A DNA stretch of 64,000 nucleotides from an uncultured Draconibacterium sp. (GTDB taxonomy: Bacteria > Bacteroidota > Bacteroidia > Bacteroidales > Prolixibacteraceae). Position 1 is the stretch's first letter; the number at the start of each line of letters is the position of its first letter. The notes under the pieces are model-generated. The model was not told the DNA's origin, ran no database searches, and saw nothing but the letters and a program-made list of their open reading frames with translations. The stretch lies in contig NZ_OY771649.1 of NCBI RefSeq assembly GCF_963674925.1, positions 868,001 to 932,000 of the forward strand, read 5' to 3'. Made by a program: the position numbers and the translations under genes. This document shows, in pieces, positions 44,154-52,249 of this stretch.

Positions 44154-44177
44154 ATATTCTGCAGTTCAAGTTATAAG

Positions 44178-44220
44178 AAATTGCAAAGCCATTGATGAAT
44201 ATGGCTTTGCAATTTTTTTT
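44178..44220 (+). terminator. Strong terminator after the DUF308 gene
   Basis: Perfect 15-bp stem AAATTGCAAAGCCAT/ATGGCTTTGCAATTT (44178-44192, 44201-44215), 8-base loop, then T run. Confidence 0.93.
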
Positions 44221-44252
44221 GTTCCCAATCCTAATCAATTTCAAATTTATTT

Positions 44253-44266
44253 AACAAACATTTGTT
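44253..44266. promoter_or_regulatory. Dyad upstream of the NifX-cluster promoter
   Basis: AACAAA-CA-TTTGTT lies 10 bases upstream of the -33 box, a usual place for an activator. An ACATATGT palindrome also lies in the leader near 44314. Confidence 0.4.
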
Positions 44267-44275
44267 CGTTTAAAT

Positions 44276-44307
44276 TTTGTTTTAAAACCTAATTTAAATT
44301 ACCTTTG
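44276..44307 (+). promoter_or_regulatory. Consensus promoter of the ORP-like cluster
   Basis: TTTG (44276-44279), exactly 20 bases, TACCTTTG (44300-44307): full match to the Bacteroidetes housekeeping consensus. Confidence 0.8.
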
Positions 44308-44330
44308 TAGAGAACATATGTAATTTAAAG

Positions 44331-44651
44331 ATGAAAACAATTATTACTTCTTCCGGAGACAATGTAGACGCTAAATTTGATTTACGATTTGGACGTGCCG
44401 GTTGGTTTTGTGTGTACGATAAAGACACACACACAACTAACTTCATCGAAAACAGTTTTAAAAACTCAAATGGCGGAGCCGGTACAAAATCTTCGGAAAT
44501 GGCAGCAGAATTAGGTGCTGAACAGATCATCTCAGGTCATTTTGGCCCAAAAGCCAAGGATATGCTGGAGAAATTCCAGATCCAAATGATAGAGTTAGAT
44601 GATGAAGAGCTGAATGTGAAGGATGTTATTTTAAAAATTGAAAACAATTAG
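44331..44651 (+). CDS. NifX/NifB-family (ORP-like) protein 1
   Basis: A 106-residue dinitrogenase iron-molybdenum cofactor-family protein. The family (NifX, NifY, NafY, orange protein ORP) binds metal-sulfur clusters and carries them between assembly proteins. Recognisable are KFDLRFGRAGWFCVYD and the small-residue helix KSSEMAAELGAEQIISGHFGPKA. It is the first gene of a cluster with a second NifX-type protein, DUF5320, two ferredoxin-type ATPases and an MBL protein. No nif structural gene is in the window, so a nitrogenase role is unlikely. Confidence 0.85.
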   Translation: MKTIITSSGDNVDAKFDLRFGRAGWFCVYDKDTHTTNFIENSFKNSNGGAGTKSSEMAAELGAEQIISGHFGPKAKDMLEKFQIQMIELDDEELNVKDVILKIENN

Positions 44652-44655
44652 AAAA

Positions 44656-44883
44656 ATGCCAGGATTAGACAAAACCGGACCAACGGGACAAGGAGCCCAA
44701 ACCGGCAGAAAACAAGGAAGATGCAACAGTGCATTAAATGAAGAACAGTTGGCCAACTTTGGAAGACGAGGTGGAAGAGGTTTCAGATTTAGAAATCCCG
44801 CAACCGACGAAAACTTACCAATTGGTTGGGGACGTGGAAAAGGAAGAGGTCGTGGCCGGGGATTTGGCCGATTAGAAAATTAA
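44656..44883 (+). CDS. DUF5320 domain protein
   Basis: A 75-residue small protein with the family start MPGLDKTGPTGQGAQTGRKQ and a C-terminal Gly/Arg-rich tail (GRGKGRGRGRGFGRLEN). Function is unknown; DUF5320 proteins recur next to NifX-family and Mrp/MinD-like genes in anaerobes. The Arg/Gly tail may bind nucleic acid or an acidic partner. ATG at 44656 chosen over a TTG six codons upstream; it lies 4 bases after the first NifX stop, so it is co-transcribed. Confidence 0.8.
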   Translation: MPGLDKTGPTGQGAQTGRKQGRCNSALNEEQLANFGRRGGRGFRFRNPATDENLPIGWGRGKGRGRGRGFGRLEN

Positions 44884-44898
44884 CAAATTGAAACTAGT

Positions 44899-45240
44899 AT
44901 GAGTAAGAAAATTGCTGTTCCTGTTGACGAAAGCGGGATTTTAGACGGACATTTCGGACACTGCAAGTACTTTGCACTGTTAGATGTTGAAGACACAACA
45001 ATCGTAAACGAAGAACGGTTAACTCCCCCACCTCACGAGCCGGGAGTGTTGCCTAAATGGTTAGCCGAAAAAGGCGTTACCGATGTGCTGGCCGGCGGAA
45101 TGGGTCATAAAGCCATTCAAATTTTCAACTACAACAATGTTAATGTTTTTGTTGGTGCACCGCAACTATCGGCGGGCGAATTGGTACAAGGTTATCTCAA
45201 CGAAACAATAGAATTTACAGCCAATTACTGCGATCATTAA
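44899..45240 (+). CDS. NifX/NifB-family (ORP-like) protein 2
   Basis: A 113-residue protein of the same family as the first NifX-type gene (DGHFGHCKYFALLDV, WLAEKGVTDVLAGGMGHKAIQ). His and Cys residues in the GHFGHCKYF motif and the CDH end could ligate metal. Both copies lie within 1 kb with DUF5320 between them. Together with the two ferredoxin-ATPases that follow they resemble the ORP gene set; cargo metal is unknown. Confidence 0.85.
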   Translation: MSKKIAVPVDESGILDGHFGHCKYFALLDVEDTTIVNEERLTPPPHEPGVLPKWLAEKGVTDVLAGGMGHKAIQIFNYNNVNVFVGAPQLSAGELVQGYLNETIEFTANYCDH

Positions 45241-45345
45241 ATAATAGCAGCTAAAATAACCATCGTAAAATAGATAAGCGCAACAGAATAGAGCGCCTGT
45301 CTGAGTCGTTTTTCATAGTCACTCAGAGTTAGCTACTAAATCGTT

Positions 45346-45377
45346 ATTCCCCGGAGCAATACTCCGGGGAATTTTTT
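45346..45377 (+). terminator. Terminator-like hairpin in the leader of the first MinD-type gene
   Basis: Perfect 11-bp stem ATTCCCCGGAG-CAATA-CTCCGGGGAAT (45346-45372) with a T6 run, only 13 bases before the ATG at 45391. Terminator for the NifX/DUF5320 genes or attenuator for the ATPase genes. A CTGAGT/ACTCAG stem (45301-45326) precedes it. Confidence 0.75.
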
Positions 45378-45390
45378 AAAATCATGTGAA

Positions 45391-46254
45391 ATGCAAATTG
45401 CCATAGCAAGCGGTAAAGGTGGTACCGGCAAAACAACTGTTTCGGTTAACCTGTACTATTTCTTATCTGAAAAATATAACAACCGCGTACAATTAATCGA
45501 TTGCGATGTGGAAGAACCTAACGACATACTTTTCTTTTCTAAAGCGAAAAAAGAAGCAGAAAAAGAGGTTTTTACCGTCGTTCCTGAAATTGATAAAGAA
45601 AAATGTACCTATTGCAAAAAATGTGTTGAATGGTGCGAATTTAATGCAATTAGCATCATTAAAAAACTGGAATTTGCAGAAGTAAATTACGAGCTTTGCC
45701 ATTCGTGTGGTGCATGTTTTGAGGCCTGTTCGTTTGATGCGCTCACACCCGTTCAAAATCCTTTAGGCAGCATTTCCGATTACCAGACAACCTTTGGCGC
45801 CGGAATAGTTGAAGGACGCCTCGAAATTGGTTCTGCCATGCAAACAGCTCTGATCAAAAAGGTTAAAAAGCATGCTGATTTGGAACAACAAATAACCTTG
45901 CTTGATGCACCTCCCGGAACAAGTTGCCCCGTTGTTGAAACCGTTGCAACAGCCAACTACGTCATTCTGGTTACCGAACCCACTCCCTTTGGCCTGCACG
46001 ATTTAAAAATAACGGTTGAACTACTAAATGAAATTCATAAATCCTTTGGCGTAATTGTAAACAAAGCAGGTTTGGGAAACAACGCTATTTATCAATTTTT
46101 AGAGGAAAACAACATCACGTTATTGGGTAAAATTCCATTTTCAAAAGCGTATGCAGAGAATTATTCGCGGGGCGAATTGTTTGAAAATATTCCCGAAGAG
46201 GTAGAAACAGCCTATCACGCTATTATTGAAAAACTGGCAACAATAATCGACTAA
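45391..46254 (+). CDS. MinD/Mrp-type ATPase with 4Fe-4S ferredoxin insert, 1
   Basis: A 287-residue P-loop ATPase. A deviant Walker A (SGKGGTGKTT) opens the protein; residues about 66-110 hold two CxxCxxCxxxC clusters (CTYCKKCVEWC, CHSCGACFEAC) for 4Fe-4S centres; LLDAPPGTSCP is the Walker B/switch II region. It belongs to the cytoplasmic Fd-Mrp/MinD group, thought to act in metal-cluster assembly or transfer. It is paired with a paralogue 1 base downstream. Confidence 0.9.
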   Translation: MQIAIASGKGGTGKTTVSVNLYYFLSEKYNNRVQLIDCDVEEPNDILFFSKAKKEAEKEVFTVVPEIDKEKCTYCKKCVEWCEFNAISIIKKLEFAEVNYELCHSCGACFEACSFDALTPVQNPLGSISDYQTTFGAGIVEGRLEIGSAMQTALIKKVKKHADLEQQITLLDAPPGTSCPVVETVATANYVILVTEPTPFGLHDLKITVELLNEIHKSFGVIVNKAGLGNNAIYQFLEENNITLLGKIPFSKAYAENYSRGELFENIPEEVETAYHAIIEKLATIID

Positions 46255-46255
46255 A

Positions 46256-47125
46256 ATGAAAGAGATAACGATACTCAGCGGAAAAGGAGGTGCGGGAAAA
46301 ACAAGCATAGCAGCGGCACTGGCTTCGTTGGCCCAAAACGCTGTATTTTGCGACAACGATGTTGATGCTGCCGATTTACATCTAATTTTAAAGCCTGAGA
46401 TAAAAGAAACGCATCCATTTGATAGCGGTTCGCTGGCATTCATCAACCAGGAAGAGTGTACAAACTGTGAAACCTGCATGGAAGCATGCCGGTTCGAAGC
46501 CATTTTTACAAACAGCGATGGTTTCCCTGAAATCAATCCCTATCAGTGCGAAGACTGTCGTTTATGCGAACGACTTTGCCCGGTCGGTGCCATTCAAACC
46601 ACCCAAAATCTGAACAACCAGTGGTTTGTTTCCGACACACGTTTTGGGGTAATGGTACATGCCAAAATGGGGCCCGGCGAAGAGAATTCAGGAAAACTGG
46701 TAACCCGAATACGTGAAAAGGCAAAAGAACTGGCCAGGGAAAATAAAGCACAATTTATAATAAACGATGGTCCTCCGGGTATTGGCTGCACTGCCATTTC
46801 ATCTATAACCGGAACAAATGCCGTTTTGCTGATAATAGAACCAACTGTTTCCGGATTGCACGATGCCAAGCGGCTCGTGAAATTGGTTAATTCGTTTAAC
46901 GTTCCCATTTATGCCATCATTAATAAGCATGACATAAACGTTCAATTTACAGCAACTGTCGAACACTACTTAATCGACAACAATATTCCGCTTGTTGGAA
47001 AAATACCTTTCTCAGAACTATTTGTTGAGTGTATGTTACACGAAAAATCGTTGGTTGAATATGCGCCGGATCATCCAATTAGTTTAAATTTAAAATCCAT
47101 TTGGGAATGGATATGCAATAACTAG
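46256..47125 (+). CDS. MinD/Mrp-type ATPase with 4Fe-4S ferredoxin insert, 2
   Basis: A 289-residue paralogue of the preceding gene: Walker A LSGKGGAGKTS, clusters CTNCETCMEACRF and CEDCRLCERLCPVG, and NDGPPGIGCTAIS. Two such ATPases, adjacent and almost fused (one base between stop and ATG), are the hallmark of the orange-protein type clusters of anaerobes, where they probably form a heterodimer. Partners in this cluster are the two NifX-type proteins and the MBL-fold protein downstream (10-base gap). Confidence 0.9.
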   Translation: MKEITILSGKGGAGKTSIAAALASLAQNAVFCDNDVDAADLHLILKPEIKETHPFDSGSLAFINQEECTNCETCMEACRFEAIFTNSDGFPEINPYQCEDCRLCERLCPVGAIQTTQNLNNQWFVSDTRFGVMVHAKMGPGEENSGKLVTRIREKAKELARENKAQFIINDGPPGIGCTAISSITGTNAVLLIIEPTVSGLHDAKRLVKLVNSFNVPIYAIINKHDINVQFTATVEHYLIDNNIPLVGKIPFSELFVECMLHEKSLVEYAPDHPISLNLKSIWEWICNN

Positions 47126-47135
47126 TTTCAAAAAC

Positions 47136-47921
47136 ATGCTATCAATAACTATTTTAACAGATAATACTGCCGGCGGGCGATTTCTGGCAGAGCACGGACT
47201 CTCCTACCTCGTTGAAATGGATAATGAAAATATTTTATTCGATGCCGGTCATTCTGATGTGTTTCTGAAAAATGCAACTAAGCTAAAAATCAACATTGAT
47301 AAAGAGGTAAAAACTGTGGTTTTAAGTCATGGACATTGGGACCATGGAAATGGATTAAAGTTTATGAAAAACAAAACATTAATCACGCATCCGGACAGTT
47401 TTTCCTTACGATACCGAAAAGCAGACCACACTATAGTAGGATTGGAACTAAGCAAAAATGAGATTGAAAAACAATTTACGTTAAAGGAAAACAGAGATTC
47501 GCTACAACTTACCGAGAACCTGTTCTTTTTAGGCGAGATTCCACGAAATAATGATTTTGAAAACCAGTCAACCAGCTTTGAATTTTCAGATGGTTCCGAT
47601 GATTTTATACCTGACGATTCAGCCTTGGCAGCCATAGTAAATAACGAGTTGGTAGTGATTACCGGCTGCTCACACTCCGGTATTTGTAATATTTGCGAAC
47701 ATGCGAAAAAAGTTACCGGAGTCGATAAAATAAAAGCGGTTATCGGTGGTTTTCATCTGATAAAACAAGATAACCAGACTTTAAAAACGGTAGAATATTT
47801 TAAGCAAAACGGAATAAATAAGCTTTTGCCATCGCACTGTACAGCACTTCCGGCACTGGCATTATTTCATACTACATTTAAAACCGAGCAGGTAAAAACA
47901 GGAATGGTTTTTAGATTTTAG
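47136..47921 (+). CDS. MBL-fold hydrolase, COG1237-like
   Basis: A 261-residue metallo-beta-lactamase-fold protein. Metal motif SHGHWDHGNGL (HxHxDH) at about 67-77, ITGCSHSGICNI with His/Cys at about 180-190 and a C-terminal SHCTALPAL. This is the branch of COG1237 annotated as MptB-like or dihydropterin-related hydrolases in archaea and anaerobes; true substrate here unknown. It closes the ORP-like cluster and its stop overlaps by four bases the stop of the gene on the opposite strand. Confidence 0.85.
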   Translation: MLSITILTDNTAGGRFLAEHGLSYLVEMDNENILFDAGHSDVFLKNATKLKINIDKEVKTVVLSHGHWDHGNGLKFMKNKTLITHPDSFSLRYRKADHTIVGLELSKNEIEKQFTLKENRDSLQLTENLFFLGEIPRNNDFENQSTSFEFSDGSDDFIPDDSALAAIVNNELVVITGCSHSGICNICEHAKKVTGVDKIKAVIGGFHLIKQDNQTLKTVEYFKQNGINKLLPSHCTALPALALFHTTFKTEQVKTGMVFRF

Positions 47922-49297
47922 TACGCCTGTTGAAATACAATCTCGCTGATCCCGGCAACTTTTATATTTTCAGGATCAACATATATACGAACAGTCAATT
48001 TGCGGTCAGTAACTTTTACCACTTTTTCCGATGTCCATTTTAGCTCTCCTGCGGCCAGCTCGTAGGAAGAGGCTTCAACACCTTCGTATTCAATTTTTTG
48101 CCACGAAGCCTGTTCCACATCTCCTACCTGTGCCCGCACCCGGAAAACACCGTTTCGCACATTAATTTCGTATTCAAAATAATTATTCGGATTGAGACAT
48201 TCTGCTTCAGTGCCCCCGAATAGCACTTTCTTTAACCGCGCATTCCCGCGTTCGCCCTTTGTACAAAACATTACTTTATCGGCAGGGTTCCAGTTTCCTA
48301 ACTGCCACCCCATTCCCGCATATTCCTCAAAAGCCAGCAGGTTTTTTCGGTTACCGTTACTTTGCGGTTGCCGCGCAAAATCCACCTTCCCGCGGGTAAA
48401 TGATTTCGTAAAATTAAAGGTGTTTTTAAAATACAATTCGTAAAGCTGTGGGAAAAAATTTATGCAGTTGGTATATCGGTTTTCGTAATCAGGAATAGTA
48501 TCGCTTTTTACCACTGCCAGTTGCAGATAAGCCCAGTTTTCGTCACCCCAAACCGTTCCTAAAAGTTCTCCTGTTCGAACATCCTGTCCTTCTTTTACCC
48601 GAACCGTGTTTGTATATAAACGATCGTACACATAAAAAATTAATGGATTCGAGTTGCTCTGTAAAAGAATACATGCCTCTTTGTTAGTGCGGTCATCTTT
48701 TTTGTCTTCTACCCAAATTACCTTACTATCTTCAATGGCAAGCAACCAATGTTTTTCAATGCCACGGGCATCAGTTAGAGCAATTCCGATTCCCTCGTTC
48801 AATTGCACTTCATTATCGCTTGCATTGCAACCTTTTCCCTGGTACGAAAACATATGATCGTCTTCGTTCATATTCCAGTTAAAACCATCGTTATAACTTA
48901 CCGGAAAACTAAATGAATTAGGAGACAGCATCAAATTTTGGTTATCCGACAAACCTATTAGCGCATCCTTTTTTAATAAGCCGTGCACGACTTTATATGA
49001 AGCCAGTTTTTTAACATTCCGGTTATCCGCCACATAAGCACGCACTAAATTTAAACTCGTTGGCAAACTACGCCGGCTTACCTTTAGTTCAATGGTATCA
49101 TTATCAATACTCAGCTTGTTGTAGTGGTTTTTCATATCAAGCAAAACCACATCAATCCCCATAAACTGTATAGTATCTCCTACATTGGCATTGTAGTAGT
49201 AGCAGTTTCCCCAATTAAAATCGGGTTCGGTTACCAGCTGTGCATTAGCTAAAATACTTAAACAAACAAGTATAGATATGGTGATTAGTCGTTTCAC
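47918..49297 (-). CDS. Secreted protein of unknown function with M23-like strand region
   Basis: A 459-residue secreted protein (signal peptide 1-20, ending ANA). I do not recognise a characterised family. A barrel-like stretch near residues 230-270 (VRVKEGQDVRTGELLGTVWG, then AYLQLAVV) recalls LytM/M23 or adaptor lipoyl folds but lacks the HxH metal motif, so it is probably not an active peptidase. The C-terminal 150 residues look like a beta-sandwich. Start is GTG at 49295-49297 (no ATG available). Confidence 0.55.
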   Translation of the reverse strand: MKRLITISILVCLSILANAQLVTEPDFNWGNCYYYNANVGDTIQFMGIDVVLLDMKNHYNKLSIDNDTIELKVSRRSLPTSLNLVRAYVADNRNVKKLASYKVVHGLLKKDALIGLSDNQNLMLSPNSFSFPVSYNDGFNWNMNEDDHMFSYQGKGCNASDNEVQLNEGIGIALTDARGIEKHWLLAIEDSKVIWVEDKKDDRTNKEACILLQSNSNPLIFYVYDRLYTNTVRVKEGQDVRTGELLGTVWGDENWAYLQLAVVKSDTIPDYENRYTNCINFFPQLYELYFKNTFNFTKSFTRGKVDFARQPQSNGNRKNLLAFEEYAGMGWQLGNWNPADKVMFCTKGERGNARLKKVLFGGTEAECLNPNNYFEYEINVRNGVFRVRAQVGDVEQASWQKIEYEGVEASSYELAAGELKWTSEKVVKVTDRKLTVRIYVDPENIKVAGISEIVFQQAY

Positions 49298-49559
49298 TCT
49301 TTAAATTCAATTAAAGCCAGTTATCATTTGTATATCCAAAACACTTCAAACCTGTTTTACCCTGTACCCCAATTCCAAAATTCAGGTACCAAAACCTCTT
49401 CTTAACAAAACTATTAATAAAAGTAGTGTTTCGAAAATTATGATACATGAAAGCAACCTACACATGCATTTTTCTGTCTGTAATAGAGAAACTACTGAAT
49501 TTAATCAGTTTTTAATAAGATTTTATAATAAGCATATTTAACATACTCTTGTTTTTTCG

Positions 49560-49567
49560 TAATTTTG
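49560..49567 (+). promoter_or_regulatory. -7 promoter box of the patatin gene
   Basis: TAATTTTG, 26 bases before the ATG at 49594; no clear -33 box. Confidence 0.4.
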
Positions 49568-49593
49568 ATAGCATTCAGAAAACAATTGACCCA

Positions 49594-51882
49594 ATGATTA
49601 AATCGCTCCTTGTTATCCTGTTTTTTACTTTTTCCGTTGTGCAAAGCAAAGCTCAATCGGTTGGGCTTGTGCTCAGTGGCGGTGGCGCCAAGGGAATGGC
49701 ACATATTGGCGTAATACGGGTTTTGGAAGAAAACAATATTCCAATCGACTATATATCAGGAACTTCAATTGGGGCAATTGTTGGGGGGCTTTATGCTGCC
49801 GGTTATTCGACCGACGAAATGGAAGAGCTTTTTAAGTCCGACGATTTCTATTTCTGGTCGACCGGAAAAATACAACGCGAATACCGCTATTATTTTAAAC
49901 GTCAGGAAGACGATCCCACCTGGGTACAACTTCGTGTGGCTAAAAAAAATGAAAAAGTTAAAATTCTGCCACCCACCAATATTATTCCCGGCGAACAAAT
50001 GGATTTTGCGTTTATGGAATTAACAGCTGCTACCAGTGCCGCCTGTAATTACGATTTTAATCAGCTGATGGTGCCTTTCTTTTGTATTGCTGCCGATGTT
50101 AACAATAGTAAACCATTAGTTCTGCGTGATGGCGATCTGGGAAATGCGATGCGGGCGTCAATGACTGTTCCGCTTTATTTTAAACCCATTGAAATTGACG
50201 GCAAACTTTTGTTCGACGGAGGTCTGCTGAATAACTTCCCGACCGATCATATGAAAGAGATTTTTAACCCGGATATTATTATCGGGCATAAGGTTGCTGA
50301 TGACGCAAGAGCTGCCGATGCCGATGATGTTATGCGGCAAATTTCGAACATGGTAATGCGGCCGACTAATTTTGAGATTAAACCATCGGATGGGATTTTA
50401 CTGGAAACAAAATTTGATAATGTTGGCCTGCTCGATTTTAATAAAATAGATACAGTTCTGGCCCGCGGAGAACAAACTACACTGGCCAAAATAGATAGTA
50501 TAAAACAACTGGTTAAACGTCGTGTTCCGAAGGAAGAAATTCAGGCAAAACGCGACAGTTTTAATGCACGGAAACCTGAACTAAATTTTCAAAATATTCA
50601 GGTTGAAGGTGTTAGCGACCCCATGCAACGTCAGTTTATCATACAAAGTATTAAACACCGAAATAATATCGTATCGTTATCTTCCTTAAAAACCGAGTAT
50701 TTTAAATTGGTGGCCGACGAACAACTGAAGTCGATTCAACCCATTACGCGCTACAATCCCGGCACCGGTTATTTCGACCTGCATTTAAAAGTAGAACCCG
50801 AAAAACGCCTTGATTTGAGTATTGGCGGTAATATTTCTACCAAACCCATTAACCAGGGCTTTGCTGCTATTAATTTCAGAAGCTACAACAGTAGAGCGTA
50901 CTCGCTTCATTCGAACATTTATTTTGGAAGGTTTTACAGTTCTTTTAAACTGGGCGGCCGTATTGATTATCCAACAGCACTGCCTTTCTACCTCGAGTCG
51001 TATTTAACTTTTAACCGCTGGGATTATTTTTCGTCGAGTACAGAGCTGATTTTCGAGGATGTTCGCTCGCCGTTCATTATAAAAGATGAAACCAACTTCA
51101 GGTTAGAAACAGGATTACCGTTGGGCTTGCATAGTAAGATTTATGCGGGTCTTGCCTATTCTTCGGCAAGTAACGACTTTTATCAAACAGATGAAACGGA
51201 TGAAGGAAGTATGCCTAACAACTCAAAATTTAATGCTTTTGTCTCGAAGGTAGGATTCGAAAATAACTCACTGAATTACAAACAGTATGCAACAGAAGGC
51301 GCTCACCGGGGAATTGATGGCAGATTTGTTATTGGCGAAGAGAAATACACAGCCGGAAATAACACAGGCTCCTCAAAGAAAATAACCGATCACAATTATT
51401 TTCAGCTTCACGCCCACTCGTTACGCTATTTTTCGTTGGGCGAACGATTTGTGTTGGGTACACACCTCGAAACATTCTTAAGTACCAAAGAATTGCTGCA
51501 AACGTACCGGTCGACAAAACTTTCGGCCCAGGGATTTACCCCATCACCACATAGTAAATCGTTGTTTATTAACGAATTTAATTCGAATAACTACCTGGCA
51601 GGAGGATTAAAAGCCATATTTAAATTTTCGCCCGACTGGCATCTTCGTGTTGAAGGTTATGGATTCTGTCCCATTCATGAAGAGTTGGAACAACCTGACC
51701 TTACAGCAGTTAAAAACGACGATTTTATAGATAACTATTACCTGCAGGGATTGGCCGCTTTGGTTTATCAAACCGGAATTGGACCGATAAGTCTTTCGTT
51801 TAATTATTACGAAAAGAGTAACACCAATCTTTATGTCACCCTTAATTTTGGATATATCTTATTCAACAAACGAGGTTTGTAG
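49594..51882 (+). CDS. Patatin-like phospholipase with outer-membrane barrel domain
   Basis: A 762-residue secreted protein. Signal peptide 1-21, then a patatin domain: oxyanion hole LSGGGAKG, catalytic serine in SGTSIGAI, and DGG of the catalytic aspartate in FDGGLLNNFP. Residues about 350-420 (LNFQNIQVEGVSDPMQRQFI) look like a POTRA domain, and the remaining 340 residues are beta-strand-rich as in a BamA/TamA-like barrel. The same order is found in PlpD-type (type Vd) self-transporting lipases. ATG at 49594 preferred to a TTG 15 codons upstream. Confidence 0.88.
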   Translation: MIKSLLVILFFTFSVVQSKAQSVGLVLSGGGAKGMAHIGVIRVLEENNIPIDYISGTSIGAIVGGLYAAGYSTDEMEELFKSDDFYFWSTGKIQREYRYYFKRQEDDPTWVQLRVAKKNEKVKILPPTNIIPGEQMDFAFMELTAATSAACNYDFNQLMVPFFCIAADVNNSKPLVLRDGDLGNAMRASMTVPLYFKPIEIDGKLLFDGGLLNNFPTDHMKEIFNPDIIIGHKVADDARAADADDVMRQISNMVMRPTNFEIKPSDGILLETKFDNVGLLDFNKIDTVLARGEQTTLAKIDSIKQLVKRRVPKEEIQAKRDSFNARKPELNFQNIQVEGVSDPMQRQFIIQSIKHRNNIVSLSSLKTEYFKLVADEQLKSIQPITRYNPGTGYFDLHLKVEPEKRLDLSIGGNISTKPINQGFAAINFRSYNSRAYSLHSNIYFGRFYSSFKLGGRIDYPTALPFYLESYLTFNRWDYFSSSTELIFEDVRSPFIIKDETNFRLETGLPLGLHSKIYAGLAYSSASNDFYQTDETDEGSMPNNSKFNAFVSKVGFENNSLNYKQYATEGAHRGIDGRFVIGEEKYTAGNNTGSSKKITDHNYFQLHAHSLRYFSLGERFVLGTHLETFLSTKELLQTYRSTKLSAQGFTPSPHSKSLFINEFNSNNYLAGGLKAIFKFSPDWHLRVEGYGFCPIHEELEQPDLTAVKNDDFIDNYYLQGLAALVYQTGIGPISLSFNYYEKSNTNLYVTLNFGYILFNKRGL

Positions 51883-51895
51883 ATCCGGAATCAAA

Positions 51896-52249
51896 TTAAC
51901 TACGAATATGATTTTCGATAGCTGAAGGAAGCTCAAACGACAACTCCACTACCCCGCAGAACTTCCCGTTTTCCATCCATGGCCTTTGGGTAATTACCTT
52001 TTTTACACCGTTCTTTTCAGTGGTATATGTATTCTCGGTGGGTGTAGCCAGCATTTCGCGAAGTTTGGTTTTCGATGGCTCGGGATGACAATCCAACAGG
52101 TTTGTTCCCAGCAATTTTTCGCCGCCATACTTTTCAAACTGCCGAATGGAAAAATCATTCATATAAACAATTATACCATTAGTATCGCAAACTGTAATTG
52201 CTCCCACAAATGCGTCCATCCAGTTTACGTCGCAACCTTTCAGTGTCAT
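51896..52249 (-). CDS. PAS domain protein
   Basis: A 117-residue single-domain protein: PAS fold with strand-helix patterns (GAITVCDTNGIIVYMN, FEKYGGEKLLG, HPEPSKTKLREML). No kinase or GGDEF output is attached, so it may sense a ligand and act through a partner. Its ATG overlaps the stop of the Lys/Glu repeat protein gene (ATGA), so translation is coupled and the two proteins may act together. Ligand unknown. Confidence 0.8.
   Translation of the reverse strand: MTLKGCDVNWMDAFVGAITVCDTNGIIVYMNDFSIRQFEKYGGEKLLGTNLLDCHPEPSKTKLREMLATPTENTYTTEKNGVKKVITQRPWMENGKFCGVVELSFELPSAIENHIRS

Noticed and set aside
44331..45240. Nitrogenase cofactor genes
   Set aside because: NifX-family proteins are present, but no nifH, nifD, nifK, nifE or nifN gene is in the window; the set fits an ORP-like cluster better.
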